Below are positions 1 through 9,281 of a DNA stretch of 64,000 nt, piece by piece. This stretch comes from GCA-1730015 sp964583825 (GTDB taxonomy: Bacteria > Pseudomonadota > Gammaproteobacteria > Granulosicoccales > Granulosicoccaceae), in assembly GCA_964583825.1 (NCBI GenBank), contig CAZOXM010000008.1, positions 8,892 through 72,891 of the forward strand. Direction: 5' to 3'. Positions within the stretch are counted from its first letter, which is position 1. Each line of letters starts with the position of its first letter. The notes beneath the pieces were generated by a model. The model made no database searches, was not told the origin of the DNA, and saw only the letters and a list, made by a program, of their open reading frames with translations. Both the position numbers and the translations under genes were made by a program.

Positions 1-42
1 GTGTCACTGATGGTGGAACAGACGAGCCAGGTCAACTCATGA
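1..42 (+). CDS. C-terminal end of an upstream gene (partial)
   Basis: An open frame enters from the left edge and stops at a TGA that overlaps the ATG of the next gene in an ATGA arrangement. Only 13 residues are visible, ending LMVEQTSQVNS. This resembles the tail of an MCP signalling domain, but it is too short to assign. The overlap suggests translational coupling with the downstream MCP gene. Confidence 0.5.
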   Translation: MSLMVEQTSQVNS

Positions 43-1538
43 GTGCGCTGGATAGAATGCAACAGAAATTGGCTTATATGATTGAAGCGGAGAGAGAACA
101 GGCGTCAGAATCACTTCGCATCAAGCAGGCTCTGGAAAATTGTGCCACGGCGAAGATAATGGTGGTAGACAGCAACGGCACCGTGGTGTACGTCAATCCC
201 TCTTTGACGAGGCTGTTCACCGCAATAGAAAGTAAGATAAAAACAGCCATACCCGGCTTTACCTCCAACGCGCTGGTTGGCAGCAATTTTTCAATCTTTG
301 ATTTATTATCCGGCAATATTGCTTCGAATCTCAGCAGTATTACTGATAAAACCGTATGGGAATTGTCGACCAGTGGTTTATCGCTCAGACTGACAGCAAA
401 CCCAGTAACAGGTTCACATCATGCCGATTGTACCGTAATCGAGTGGCGTGATCTGACACAGGAAAAAATCGTTGAACATGAGGTAAACGACATCGTTGCG
501 TCTGCACTCTCCGGGGATCTGAGCAGGAGAATATCAGTATCCGATAAGGTCGGTTTCTACGCAAAGCTATCCTCACAAATAAACGAACTATTGGAAGTAA
601 GTGAACGGGTAATCACAGAGACCGGTAGTGTACTGAGTGACATAGCTGCTGGGCGACTCACTAATAGAATAGAGAGCGATTACAGCGGATTGTTTCAGCA
701 ACTTAAGTCTGATGTAAACCTGTCAACAGAGCGTTTAATCGATATCCTATCCCAAATCAAAGAGTCCGCAGATCTGGTATCCAGCGTGTCAAATGGGATT
801 AACGGCGGCAACACGGATTTGGCTCAGCGTACGGATCAACAGATTCAAAACCTCGCCGAAACAGCCGTGGCAATGGAACAGCTTACAACCACAGTAGCGC
901 AAAACGCTCATAGTGCGGCAAATGCGGATAATCTGGCTGCCACCGCACGAAAGCATGCGGAAGAAGGTGGTGGCGTGATGAGAGAAATGGTCACTTCGAT
1001 GGATGTCATTCATCAGTCCAGTGGCCAAATCGTTGACATTATCACGGTGATCGATGAAATTGCCTTCCAAACCAATCTGCTGGCACTGAACGCCGCGGTA
1101 GAGGCAGCCAGAGCTGGCGAACAGGGAAGAGGATTTGCTGTAGTTGCCAGCGAAGTCCGCAATCTGGCAGGTCGAAGCGCTGATGCCGCCAAGGAAATTA
1201 AAGATCTGATCGACGATTCAGTGCAAAAAGTTAATGTTGGCACAAAGTTGGTTAAGCGCTCGCAGTCTGTATTAACTGAAATTGTCTCTTCGGTTGAACA
1301 GGTAAAGGATGTGGTTGGCGAGATCGCTGAAGCGGGCAAGGAACAAACGGCAGGGATACGGCAGGTAAATGATGCTGTCGAACAGATGAAAGAAATGACG
1401 CAGGCAAACTCTGTGCTTGTCCAAAAAGGCGCTACCTCAAGTGAAGTGATGGGTACCCAGGCGGAACATCTAAATTCACTGGTTGACTTTTTTGATACTG
1501 GAATACAGGCAGGCCACTCCCATAACCAGGCGGCATGA
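39..1538 (+). CDS. Methyl-accepting chemotaxis protein, soluble, PAS-type
   Basis: Chemoreceptor of 499 residues that would signal to CheA through CheW. No membrane segment is visible, so a cytoplasmic location is likely. Residues about 30-150 look like a PAS-type sensor (MVVDSNGTVVYVNPSL, ending in EWRDLTQEK). Residues about 150-245 look like tandem HAMP-like linkers (LSGDLSRRI, IAAGRLTNRI). The rest is the MCP signalling domain, with the hairpin tip IDEIAFQTNLLALNAAVEAA near residue 345 and the typical VRNLAGRSADAAKEIK after it. It starts inside the stop codon of the preceding gene and is followed by cheW and two cheV genes. The ligand is unknown; PAS domains often bind haem, flavin or small metabolites. 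Confidence 0.9.
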   Translation: MSALDRMQQKLAYMIEAEREQASESLRIKQALENCATAKIMVVDSNGTVVYVNPSLTRLFTAIESKIKTAIPGFTSNALVGSNFSIFDLLSGNIASNLSSITDKTVWELSTSGLSLRLTANPVTGSHHADCTVIEWRDLTQEKIVEHEVNDIVASALSGDLSRRISVSDKVGFYAKLSSQINELLEVSERVITETGSVLSDIAAGRLTNRIESDYSGLFQQLKSDVNLSTERLIDILSQIKESADLVSSVSNGINGGNTDLAQRTDQQIQNLAETAVAMEQLTTTVAQNAHSAANADNLAATARKHAEEGGGVMREMVTSMDVIHQSSGQIVDIITVIDEIAFQTNLLALNAAVEAARAGEQGRGFAVVASEVRNLAGRSADAAKEIKDLIDDSVQKVNVGTKLVKRSQSVLTEIVSSVEQVKDVVGEIAEAGKEQTAGIRQVNDAVEQMKEMTQANSVLVQKGATSSEVMGTQAEHLNSLVDFFDTGIQAGHSHNQAA

Positions 1539-1680
1539 TGCTTTTTCCGCCATCGCGGTAAACAGCATGTTAATGGATAGAGATTTCCGAATGGGCTCTT
1601 CCAATTATCCGAACGCACCGTGCATGGAAGTGCTTGTGGCAACGGTCCAAATATAATTACTAACATGGAAGATATGTCGG

Positions 1681-2175
1681 ATGACACAAGAGGCACAAAC
1701 CTCTGAAACTCACCGTGAGTATCTCACTTTCATTCTGGGGTCTGAAGAATATGGTGTGGATATACTCTCTGTTGAAGGAATACAGGGGTGGAATGGCGTT
1801 ACTCGCGTTCCCGATACGCCGGATTTTATGCTGGGCGTAATCAACCTTCGGGGTTCGATTGTCCCCATAATCGACCTGAGACTGAAATTCGGTTTATCGT
1901 CAGCGGAATTCGACTCCACTACTGTAGTCGTGGTACTCCGAACAGAAATTGACGGTCAAACTCAGATTCTTGGTGCAGTCGTTGATGCGGTATCAGAAGT
2001 GTATAACTTCGATACCAGTGCCATTCAAATCAATCCTGAACTTTCAAATGATGAAATACAGGATGTGGTGAAGGGATTAATCTCGGTCGAAGAGAAAATG
2101 GTAATAATACTTGATATTGACCTGCTTCTCGCAGATGAGGTGTGTCAGGCAACATTAAGTGACACTTCCGCTTGA
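1681..2175 (+). CDS. cheW: Chemotaxis adaptor CheW
   Basis: CheW-family scaffold of 164 residues that would couple receptors to CheA in the cytoplasm. The single CheW domain is clear: LTFILGSEEYGVDILSVEGI at the N-terminus, then VTRVPDTPDFMLGVINLRGS and VPIIDLRLKFGL, all family hallmarks. Length is normal for CheW. It lies 142 bp after the PAS-type MCP and just before cheV. No cheA is in the window, so the kinase is encoded elsewhere. Confidence 0.93.
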   Translation: MTQEAQTSETHREYLTFILGSEEYGVDILSVEGIQGWNGVTRVPDTPDFMLGVINLRGSIVPIIDLRLKFGLSSAEFDSTTVVVVLRTEIDGQTQILGAVVDAVSEVYNFDTSAIQINPELSNDEIQDVVKGLISVEEKMVIILDIDLLLADEVCQATLSDTSA

Positions 2176-2256
2176 ACATCATGCGACACCCGATTGCACC
2201 TTACCAGTACCTGGGCAGTGTCGTTACCTGCTGCAATATTGCTTCGAATTGGGGCA

Positions 2257-3249
2257 ATGAATCTATATGGTAAATTTAAAATGAACGGTGATCGGCGTAG
2301 CCTGGCCGGAAGCAATAAGATCGAAGTGTTGATGTTTTATCTCAACGACGACAGGGAAACCGGCACCGCACCACTCTATGGGATAAATGTATTTAAAGTG
2401 AAGGAGCTGATCACGCTTCCCCGCTTGACGCAGAAGCCTAACAGTCATGAATGCTCAGCAGGTATTGCGAACATTCGGGGTAAAGCGGTTCCCGTAATTA
2501 ACCTTCAAAAATACTATGGACTCAGCCGTTCCAATAACGCCACTGCTCCGCAGGAGATACTCATTGTAACAGAATTTGCCGGCACCACTCAGGGATTTAT
2601 CGTGAGTGACGTTGATGAAATTGTACAACTGGATTGGGGGCAAATAGAGGAGCCACCTGAACTGGTCAGCCACCTGTCCGGTCTGAGCCATGGCAATACA
2701 CTGACAGGTATCTGCCTGATCGATGACGCTACGACTTTAATGATAATCGATGTGGAACAAGTGATCGCGGAGGTGATGGGAGGTGGACGCGATATCATCG
2801 CAGCAACTGAACTGCCGACTACCGGACAAAATCAAACGGTCTTGTTTGTTGATGATTCAAGAGTCGCAAGAGTACAAATACAGAAAATGCTCGAAAAAAT
2901 GGGGTTCAATTTTCTGTGCGCCAACAATGGTCAGGAGGCACTTGAACTGCTCCGGGACATTGACAACAAGGCACAGGACAGCGGCACCCCGTTGACAGAG
3001 ATGATAACAGCGATTGTCACTGATGTTGAAATGCCGGTAATGGATGGCTACATGCTGACCAAATCAATAAAATCGGACGATCGCTTAAAAAAAATACCGG
3101 TGATGATGCACTCTTCTCTTTCCGCCGAGGAAACGATCCGTCTTGGAGATAGAGTGGGTGTGGATTCATACGTTCCTAAACTGAACCCCAGCGATTTTTC
3201 CAGGGCACTAAACGAAATTATCGAAAAACCGCTGAGAGAGGCAGGTTAG
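2257..3249 (+). CDS. cheV: Chemotaxis coupling protein CheV (copy 1)
   Basis: CheV is a CheW domain fused to a response-regulator receiver domain and links receptors to CheA. Residues about 15-170 are CheW-like (VLMFYL, YGINVFKVKELITLP, GIANIRGKAVPVINL). Residues about 195-325 are a receiver with the acidic pair in LFVDDSRVAR and the phospho-acceptor Asp in IVTDVEMPVMDGYM. A TTG at 2194 would add 21 residues, but the ATG at 2257 gives an N-terminus comparable to the next CheV and has GGGG just upstream, so I chose it. ATG 2281 is also possible. It is closely related to the next gene and looks like a tandem duplicate. Confidence 0.9.
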   Translation: MNLYGKFKMNGDRRSLAGSNKIEVLMFYLNDDRETGTAPLYGINVFKVKELITLPRLTQKPNSHECSAGIANIRGKAVPVINLQKYYGLSRSNNATAPQEILIVTEFAGTTQGFIVSDVDEIVQLDWGQIEEPPELVSHLSGLSHGNTLTGICLIDDATTLMIIDVEQVIAEVMGGGRDIIAATELPTTGQNQTVLFVDDSRVARVQIQKMLEKMGFNFLCANNGQEALELLRDIDNKAQDSGTPLTEMITAIVTDVEMPVMDGYMLTKSIKSDDRLKKIPVMMHSSLSAEETIRLGDRVGVDSYVPKLNPSDFSRALNEIIEKPLREAG

Positions 3250-3422
3250 TTATCTACACCGGACTGAAGCTGCTATACCGTCTTGAAGAGTTAAAGTTGG
3301 GTAGGCCTGGAAACCTGCCCTGAAACCGCAAAGGAGATGCGATTACATATTGTTCAAAAGCTTTGAATACATTCAATAATGATATTCGTATTTTGTCCGA
3401 ACGATATGTACTGTAAAAAATT

Positions 3423-4382
3423 ATGGTTGATTTTCTCAAGTCCATTGATGACAAAACAAACCTGGCTGGTACCAATCGACTCGAATTGATTATGTTCACA
3501 CTTGGGGACAGCAATTCTGAGCACTCGTCACTATACGGTATTAACGTTTTTAAAGTAAGAGAACTCATTACCCTGCCAAACCTCGTTGAAAAACCCAATC
3601 GACACGAGTGCTGTCCGGGAATTGCCAACGTACGTGGTAAGGCAGTACCTGTAATAGATTTGCAAAAATACTACGGGTACCCGAGCAACAGTGAACAGAA
3701 CATACTTGTGATTACCGAGTTCAACAGCAGTACACAGGGTTTTATTGTAAATCGCGTCGATGAGATTATTCAACTCGACTGGGAGCACATTAGCGAACCG
3801 CCTGATATTGTTTCCGAGTTAACCGGTGTTAACTACGGAAACACCCTGACCGGCATCAGCATTCTGGAAGATGACACCATGCTAATGATCGTCGACGTGG
3901 AACAAGTGATTGCGGAAGTACTTGGTACCGGACTGGACACCATCAGCACCACGGAAATGACCACGAGGAACAAAGACAGAACTGTATTTTTCGCAGACGA
4001 TTCGCGTGTGGCCAGAGAACAAATAAGTGCCATACTCAAGAAAATGGGCCTGAATTTTCATTTCGCCAAGAACGGACAGGAAGCGCTGGACAGCCTGGGT
4101 AATCTCGCCACGACAGCTGAAGCTGAGGGGAAGCGGCTGTCAGATACGATAGAAGCCATTATCACTGATGTGGAGATGCCGGTACTGGACGGATATATGT
4201 TAACCAGAAAGGTAAAAGAGGACAGTCGGTTTGATGGTATCCCGGTGATAATGCACTCCTCCTTATCTGCCGCTGAGAACATCAGGCTTGGCGAGAAGGT
4301 TGGCGTCGATGCCTATATACCAAAGCTTAAGCCAAAGGAATTCTCCACCACTCTGGATAGGGTACTGAATAGTAACACATAG
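3423..4382 (+). CDS. cheV: Chemotaxis coupling protein CheV (copy 2)
   Basis: Second CheV of 319 residues, an evident paralogue of the preceding gene along its full length. The CheW domain has LYGINVFKVRELITLPNL and GIANVRGKAVPVIDLQKYYG. The receiver has FFADDSRVAREQ and the phospho-acceptor Asp in IITDVEMPVLDGYM, followed by VIMHSSLSAAENIRLGEKVG. The two copies differ mostly in the N-terminal tail and the inter-domain linker. Separate CheV copies may serve different receptors, for example the two MCPs that flank the pair; that is an inference from position only. Confidence 0.92.
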   Translation: MVDFLKSIDDKTNLAGTNRLELIMFTLGDSNSEHSSLYGINVFKVRELITLPNLVEKPNRHECCPGIANVRGKAVPVIDLQKYYGYPSNSEQNILVITEFNSSTQGFIVNRVDEIIQLDWEHISEPPDIVSELTGVNYGNTLTGISILEDDTMLMIVDVEQVIAEVLGTGLDTISTTEMTTRNKDRTVFFADDSRVAREQISAILKKMGLNFHFAKNGQEALDSLGNLATTAEAEGKRLSDTIEAIITDVEMPVLDGYMLTRKVKEDSRFDGIPVIMHSSLSAAENIRLGEKVGVDAYIPKLKPKEFSTTLDRVLNSNT

Positions 4383-4399
4383 ACTACACTGTCTTTTGA

Positions 4400-4421
4400 T
4401 GCCGACAACTGTTTGTCGGCA
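4400..4421 (+). terminator. Perfect hairpin between cheV and MCP genes
   Basis: TGCCGACA and TGTCGGCA form a perfect 8-bp stem with a 6-nt loop, 17 bp after the cheV stop. There is no clear T-run after it, so it may be a weak or Rho-assisted terminator, or an mRNA-stabilising stem. Confidence 0.4.
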
Positions 4422-4493
4422 TGGATCTGGATTACCTGTCAGGATGATTTGGGCGATCTGCCTCTTTCATTTCCCTGAAAGGATTCTGTTACT

Positions 4494-7400
4494 ATGGATG
4501 CGCCTAGAAGTCGGGCGGATGTAAGATTACTGCTGTTAATTCTTGTCCTCGCACCACCGCTGGTATTGCTGACTTTTTTGCACGGTGCATCGAATACACC
4601 GAGCGTGCTCGAAGAATTTCTGATTCACACTCAGCAATCAGAGCGCTTACGAAGAGAGGCAGTTCCGCTACACGCAGCAATTGATCAACTCGAGTACAGT
4701 ATTGAGCGCTACCTGGTTGCGGGTGGTGCTGATTTACTGAAAAATTACCAACAGAGCCTGCGCATGTTCGAAAACTCTGTGAGTAATACCCGACGAAGCG
4801 TTGAAGACCAGCCCGAATTACTCGGCTTGCTTAACCAGGCCGACTCGAGTGTGCAAAAATGGCTCTCTCGGGAAGTTGACCGTTTAATCGCGTTACGGAC
4901 AACACTTGACACCGATAGGACCCGTGAAATTCAACGCCAGGCGCTGGAGCGTAGTGAGACCAGGACAGATCACCACTTTGCAACCAGACGCTTACAAACG
5001 TTGCACCAGGCATTCTCTCAAGGCAGTGCCTTGCGGGAGACAGCCCTCCTCGAGCAGTTGAATGTGAGGTTACAGTTACAGTATGCGACGTTTCTTTCCG
5101 CTTTAGATAGCGGCCACCATCAGGATATCGATAGCGTCTACCGTGAGCGGGAAGCGGTGCAAACCTTTCTCGCCGAATTGCAGCAAATCATCGCAACCAG
5201 GTATCGAAAAAGCGACTTGCTCGCTGATATCTCTCATCTGGTGTCTGCCACAGATGATCTGGTGTCTGCACGCTTCATTGAGCGCACCGTATCACCTCCT
5301 TATAGTCTGGGCACTCCTCCGGAGCCTGTTGGCGGACAAACAGTCGAATATCACACCGCCCGTCATTTGATTCAACAAATTCGCGCACAGGTTGTTGCCG
5401 CCGGTGATATGCATGCGCTGTATCTGCTATCACTGATTAGTGACGGTGTCGATCAAACAGCAGCGTCACCGGATTCGATTGCGCAACGTACCAATGAACG
5501 GGGGCCTGCGTCCAACGCCATCTCACAGAACCTCAGAGCGCTCTCTTCGTACGTTGAACGCGGATATGACGCACACGAAGCAGCGCGCCTGCTTACCGAT
5601 ACACAGACGGCTCTGAGCATCTGGATAGAAGAGACAGTCGGACCTGCGCTCGAACGGAGACAACAAATGGACGTGTCCGTCCCCTCGGGTATCACGGGGA
5701 GGCTGCAGCCTGGTACACATCACCCGTCACGCGTGGCTGATGATATCCGGGAGAAAATCGAAGTATTCGGGGATCGTTATCAACACTACCGGGATACGCT
5801 ATACGATAGTGTTATACGTGACGTTAAAGAAATAGACCGCTGGTACACAACCGGGCAACTATTGTCATTAGTATTCATGGCACTGGCTGTCCCCTTTACA
5901 CTCTGGCTTTGCCGACAAATGGGTGCTTCCCCGGCCCGGCTCCGACAGCTGATCGAGCGTATTTCGCTTGAAGCACTAAAAATTGACCCTGAAAACATCA
6001 ACAGGGAAAGTTCGGTGGCAGCATCCCTGGGGGTGCTTTCCGAAGAAACTAATAAAAAGGCAGACTTATCGAATCTGATTCAAGCGTCGTATCAAAGGCT
6101 GGAAGACACAATCGAAACGCTCGAGACAGCCATCATTGTTATCAACGCGAAAAATCAGCTAACTTTTTATAATGAAGCCGCGCGAAGACTGATGCTAACC
6201 CACCTGCCTCTCTCGGAATTGGATCCATTGCAAACAGGCGGAGGCACTCACCCCACAGGCACCATTAATCACTTAATCCCGCAAATGCCTGACCTTCATC
6301 AGTTGCTGTCGCCACATAGGAATGGGGAAAAGCATTATTTTACGGTAGAAGACAAAAGAATACGCGCCGTGGCTCACCCACTTTCAAATAACCAGGGCGT
6401 CGCGACCGGAACGGTACTGGAATGCCATGACTATACGCTGCACCACCAGCTGGAATCGGCCGTTTACACGACAATTCCTGCACAACTGAAATCGCTAATA
6501 AAGGGTGATTTCAGCAAAGCTGTCGAGCCCGGCTGCGAATTGGGTTCAAACACAGATACACACCGGGAAATAGGCTCGCTTGTCAAGTGTGTCCAGTGCA
6601 TTATCGACGATCTGGAAACGCTGTTTAGTGCCATCGCTGCTGCAGACTTTAGCAGTGTGCTCAGGCAGGAATATAACGGCGAGTTCGCGAAAGTGAAAAT
6701 CGCCGCCGACACTGCAGTGCAAGCCGTGCGTAATGTCATAGAGGAGCTTCGCCTGAGCTCGGGCCATCTGACGGGAGCCGCTGATGGCTTGCACCAGACT
6801 AAAAATGAGTTATCAACAAACATGAACCTGCAGTTATCACAACTGCAAAAAAACGGGGACAGAGTGACCGTGTTGTCCACTTCCACTGAAGATTTACTTG
6901 AGGCCGCTCGCGCTGCCAGCACGCTTGCCAATGAAACCACCGAACACGTAAAGCAAGGCAGTGGCATTCTCAGTGATGCAATGGACTCGGTACACTCGAT
7001 CACCCAGTCCAGCGACGAAATAGCCAGCATCGTCAATGTCATCGACGAAATCGCGTTTCAAACGAATCTGCTCGCTCTCAACGCTTCTGTTGAAGCGGCA
7101 CGTGCGGGTGATCAGGGGCGCGGATTTGCGGTAGTCGCCGCCGAAGTACGCAACCTTGCCGGGCGCAGCGCAACTGCAGCCGGAGAAATAAAGACCTTAA
7201 TCAATACCAGTGTCAGCAACGTCGACAAGGGAGCATCACTGGTCAGGCAAACCGCCCAAATGATGGACGCTATCGTTGACCGTGTTGAAGAAGCTGCGGG
7301 CTTATCCGGAAACTTCGTTAAGCAGACAGAAAATCATACGCATAAAATCAGTGCGTTAATGAAAAATAATACCGAGCTACATTTAGTCTGCCAGCAGAGC

Positions 7401-7556
7401 ATCTCCCTGCTGGATAGTGAATTCCTGAAAGATATAGATTACGAGGTATCAAACATTAGAAAGGTTGCTGGCCATTTCGAAACATCTGTTTCTGAGCAAC
7501 CCCGCCCTGTCGTCTCTAAAAAACGCCGAAAATCCCGTTACGCTGGAGCGGCCTGA
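4494..7556 (+). CDS. Methyl-accepting chemotaxis protein, large membrane-bound
   Basis: Chemoreceptor of 1020 residues, about twice the usual MCP length. One membrane segment lies near residues 11-30 (LLLILVLAPPLVLLTFL) and a second near 455-475 (LLSLVFMALAVPFTLWLC). They enclose an unusually large, mostly helical periplasmic domain of about 420 residues. After the membrane come a PAS-like domain (AIIVINAKNQLTFYNEAARR, about 545-640), a HAMP-like linker, and the signalling domain with tip IDEIAFQTNLLALNASVEAA. The C-terminus is basic (SKKRRKSRYAGAA), with no CheR-tethering pentapeptide. The start has AAAGGA upstream. The ligand cannot be guessed from sequence. Confidence 0.9.
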   Translation: MDAPRSRADVRLLLLILVLAPPLVLLTFLHGASNTPSVLEEFLIHTQQSERLRREAVPLHAAIDQLEYSIERYLVAGGADLLKNYQQSLRMFENSVSNTRRSVEDQPELLGLLNQADSSVQKWLSREVDRLIALRTTLDTDRTREIQRQALERSETRTDHHFATRRLQTLHQAFSQGSALRETALLEQLNVRLQLQYATFLSALDSGHHQDIDSVYREREAVQTFLAELQQIIATRYRKSDLLADISHLVSATDDLVSARFIERTVSPPYSLGTPPEPVGGQTVEYHTARHLIQQIRAQVVAAGDMHALYLLSLISDGVDQTAASPDSIAQRTNERGPASNAISQNLRALSSYVERGYDAHEAARLLTDTQTALSIWIEETVGPALERRQQMDVSVPSGITGRLQPGTHHPSRVADDIREKIEVFGDRYQHYRDTLYDSVIRDVKEIDRWYTTGQLLSLVFMALAVPFTLWLCRQMGASPARLRQLIERISLEALKIDPENINRESSVAASLGVLSEETNKKADLSNLIQASYQRLEDTIETLETAIIVINAKNQLTFYNEAARRLMLTHLPLSELDPLQTGGGTHPTGTINHLIPQMPDLHQLLSPHRNGEKHYFTVEDKRIRAVAHPLSNNQGVATGTVLECHDYTLHHQLESAVYTTIPAQLKSLIKGDFSKAVEPGCELGSNTDTHREIGSLVKCVQCIIDDLETLFSAIAAADFSSVLRQEYNGEFAKVKIAADTAVQAVRNVIEELRLSSGHLTGAADGLHQTKNELSTNMNLQLSQLQKNGDRVTVLSTSTEDLLEAARAASTLANETTEHVKQGSGILSDAMDSVHSITQSSDEIASIVNVIDEIAFQTNLLALNASVEAARAGDQGRGFAVVAAEVRNLAGRSATAAGEIKTLINTSVSNVDKGASLVRQTAQMMDAIVDRVEEAAGLSGNFVKQTENHTHKISALMKNNTELHLVCQQSISLLDSEFLKDIDYEVSNIRKVAGHFETSVSEQPRPVVSKKRRKSRYAGAA

Positions 7557-7842
7557 TTATAACTTGCCATCTGCGACACCGTTGCGATTAGCGATCCCGT
7601 ATTTCACCAATACTAACAAGGGCTTTACCTTATACGGCATCGGTGTTGAGTCATTATTTGAGCCGTGCAGTACACGAATCAGATTTAAGAATAAGTTGAT
7701 TGGGTCGACCTATTCCTCAAATATACTCTTATTAGTGTATGTGATAACCAGACCTGGCAATAGATTCGAGCGCTGACGATGTACTTCCGAATATTCTTGG
7801 TCAAGGACGCCACCAACTATACGTTGACGGAGCAATTCGGAT

Positions 7843-8832
7843 ATGGAAAATCAAAAGTTTTACACCCCGGTTAGTGAGCTAATGACCACCGAAATCACCC
7901 GGGTGCAGGTAGACGCGAGTCTTGCGGAAGCCGCCAGAGCAATGTACGAGAAACGACTTTCGTGCCTGCTTATAGACAGCGGAAAAGAAACCGTAGGAAT
8001 TCTTACTGAGCGTGATCTTACAAGAGCGCTCAGTGTTATGCTCGACACCGGCGAGCACGGCACGGTCGAAGAAATAATGACCAGTCCACTGATCACGATA
8101 CCAGCACAGAGCGACTATAACGTCGCTATCAAATTACTAAAGCAGAGCCGCTGCCGCAGACTGGTAGTAACCAGGCCGGACGATACAGTCTGTGGCCTGA
8201 TCACCCGGTCTGATTTGCTCAGTGCGCAACGTCAGGTACTCGAGAAGCAAGTCCAGCAGCGCACAGCGGAACTACAACGTACCAACGATCGTCTGGCTGC
8301 CCTGTCCGTCACAGACCCCATGCTGGGAATCGGCAATCGAAGAGCCATGGATCAGGCTCTCGATCAGGCATTCAGCCAAATGCGCAGGTATTCGCGCCCT
8401 TATTCAATTGCCTTAATGGATATCGATCATTTTAAATCGTTCAATGACCACTACGGGCACCAGATAGGCGACGAGGCACTGATGGCAGTCGCCGCATCAG
8501 TGAAAGAGCACATCAGAAACACGGATTCGATTTTCCGTTACGGCGGGGAGGAATTCCTGATTCTTCTGCCGGAAACATCGCTCAAAGGTGCACTGGTAGC
8601 CGCGGACCACGTTCGCGAAGTCGTGGAAAAGCTTCGTATTGTCCACGAAAAATCACCCAAAGATGTTGTAACCACCAGCCTGGGTGTATCCACCGTTTCT
8701 ATCGGAGACATTGATCAGAACAAGGCAATCAGTCGTGCAGATGAAGCGCTCTACGTGGCGAAAGAAAAAGGACGAAATGCTGTCGCTACCATCGACGATG
8801 ACTTCGACCGTATTGAGGTAGCCCAGAAATAG
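7843..8832 (+). CDS. CBS-domain diguanylate cyclase (GGDEF)
   Basis: Predicted cytoplasmic enzyme of 329 residues making cyclic di-GMP. Two CBS motifs occupy residues about 8-125 (ELMTTEITRVQVDASLAEAA, EEIMTSPLITIPAQSD), a module that often binds adenine nucleotides. A short coiled linker (about 126-150) leads to a GGDEF domain with the active-site form GGEEF. RNTD, five residues before it, matches the RxxD inhibitory site, so product feedback is likely. GGAG lies eight bases before the ATG. Its place between chemotaxis and flagellar genes suggests a link between nucleotide state, cyclic di-GMP and motility; that link is inferred. Confidence 0.9.
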   Translation: MENQKFYTPVSELMTTEITRVQVDASLAEAARAMYEKRLSCLLIDSGKETVGILTERDLTRALSVMLDTGEHGTVEEIMTSPLITIPAQSDYNVAIKLLKQSRCRRLVVTRPDDTVCGLITRSDLLSAQRQVLEKQVQQRTAELQRTNDRLAALSVTDPMLGIGNRRAMDQALDQAFSQMRRYSRPYSIALMDIDHFKSFNDHYGHQIGDEALMAVAASVKEHIRNTDSIFRYGGEEFLILLPETSLKGALVAADHVREVVEKLRIVHEKSPKDVVTTSLGVSTVSIGDIDQNKAISRADEALYVAKEKGRNAVATIDDDFDRIEVAQK

Positions 8833-8877
8833 CCTGCCGTGGCAGCCACACTGAAAAATTCCACCCCTTAGCGTTGA

Positions 8878-9264
8878 CTACGCTTCAGACAGTGACTTGC
8901 TGTTTACCGACCGCTCAAGGTTCCCGTATCCATCGTACAGCGCCACCCCATGATGGCCAGTCTGTTGTCGGATAATCTGATTAACGTCTCTGATCACGCG
9001 TAATCGCTGATTTAGCAGCTGATTGTTTTCGCTGTTTCTGCGGCGACACAATTCCAGCCGCGTTGCTATATGATCATCACGTTGTGCTGCCCCGCCATTT
9101 ATGTCCGTGGAAAGAGACTGTAAAATGCGCTCCTTTTTGTCCGCGATTTCCACAAGTACCGTATTGTCCGGACCAGAAAGAGCACGATTTTCCCTGTCCA
9201 GAAGCGCTTCAAGCTCGGACAGCTTTTCGTCAATGTTATTTGAAAGAGACCCCAATGCGGTCAT
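8878..9264 (-). CDS. flgN: FlgN-like flagellar export chaperone
   Basis: Small helical protein of 128 residues encoded directly after flgA, where flgN is normally found. FlgN escorts the hook-filament junction proteins FlgK and FlgL to the export gate. Visible features are N-terminal ELEALLDRENRAL and the LLNQRLRVIRDVNQIIRQQTG stretch, typical of the FlgN family. The ATG at 9264 is preferred over the GTG three bases upstream. Unlike most gammaproteobacteria, there is no flgM between flgA and flgN; the gap is only 17 bp. The assignment rests on fold type and context more than strong motifs. Confidence 0.78.
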   Translation of the reverse strand: MTALGSLSNNIDEKLSELEALLDRENRALSGPDNTVLVEIADKKERILQSLSTDINGGAAQRDDHIATRLELCRRRNSENNQLLNQRLRVIRDVNQIIRQQTGHHGVALYDGYGNLERSVNSKSLSEA

Positions 9265-9281
9265 CACTACACCCTCGCTGG

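Noticed and set aside
1013..1696. Long minus-strand open frame opposite the first MCP gene
   Set aside because: It is the antisense of a strongly conserved MCP signalling domain; Ser/Ala-rich and without family features.
7465..7776. Plus-strand open frame overlapping the end of the large MCP gene
   Set aside because: Out-of-frame overlap with a real gene, no ribosome site and no recognisable domain.
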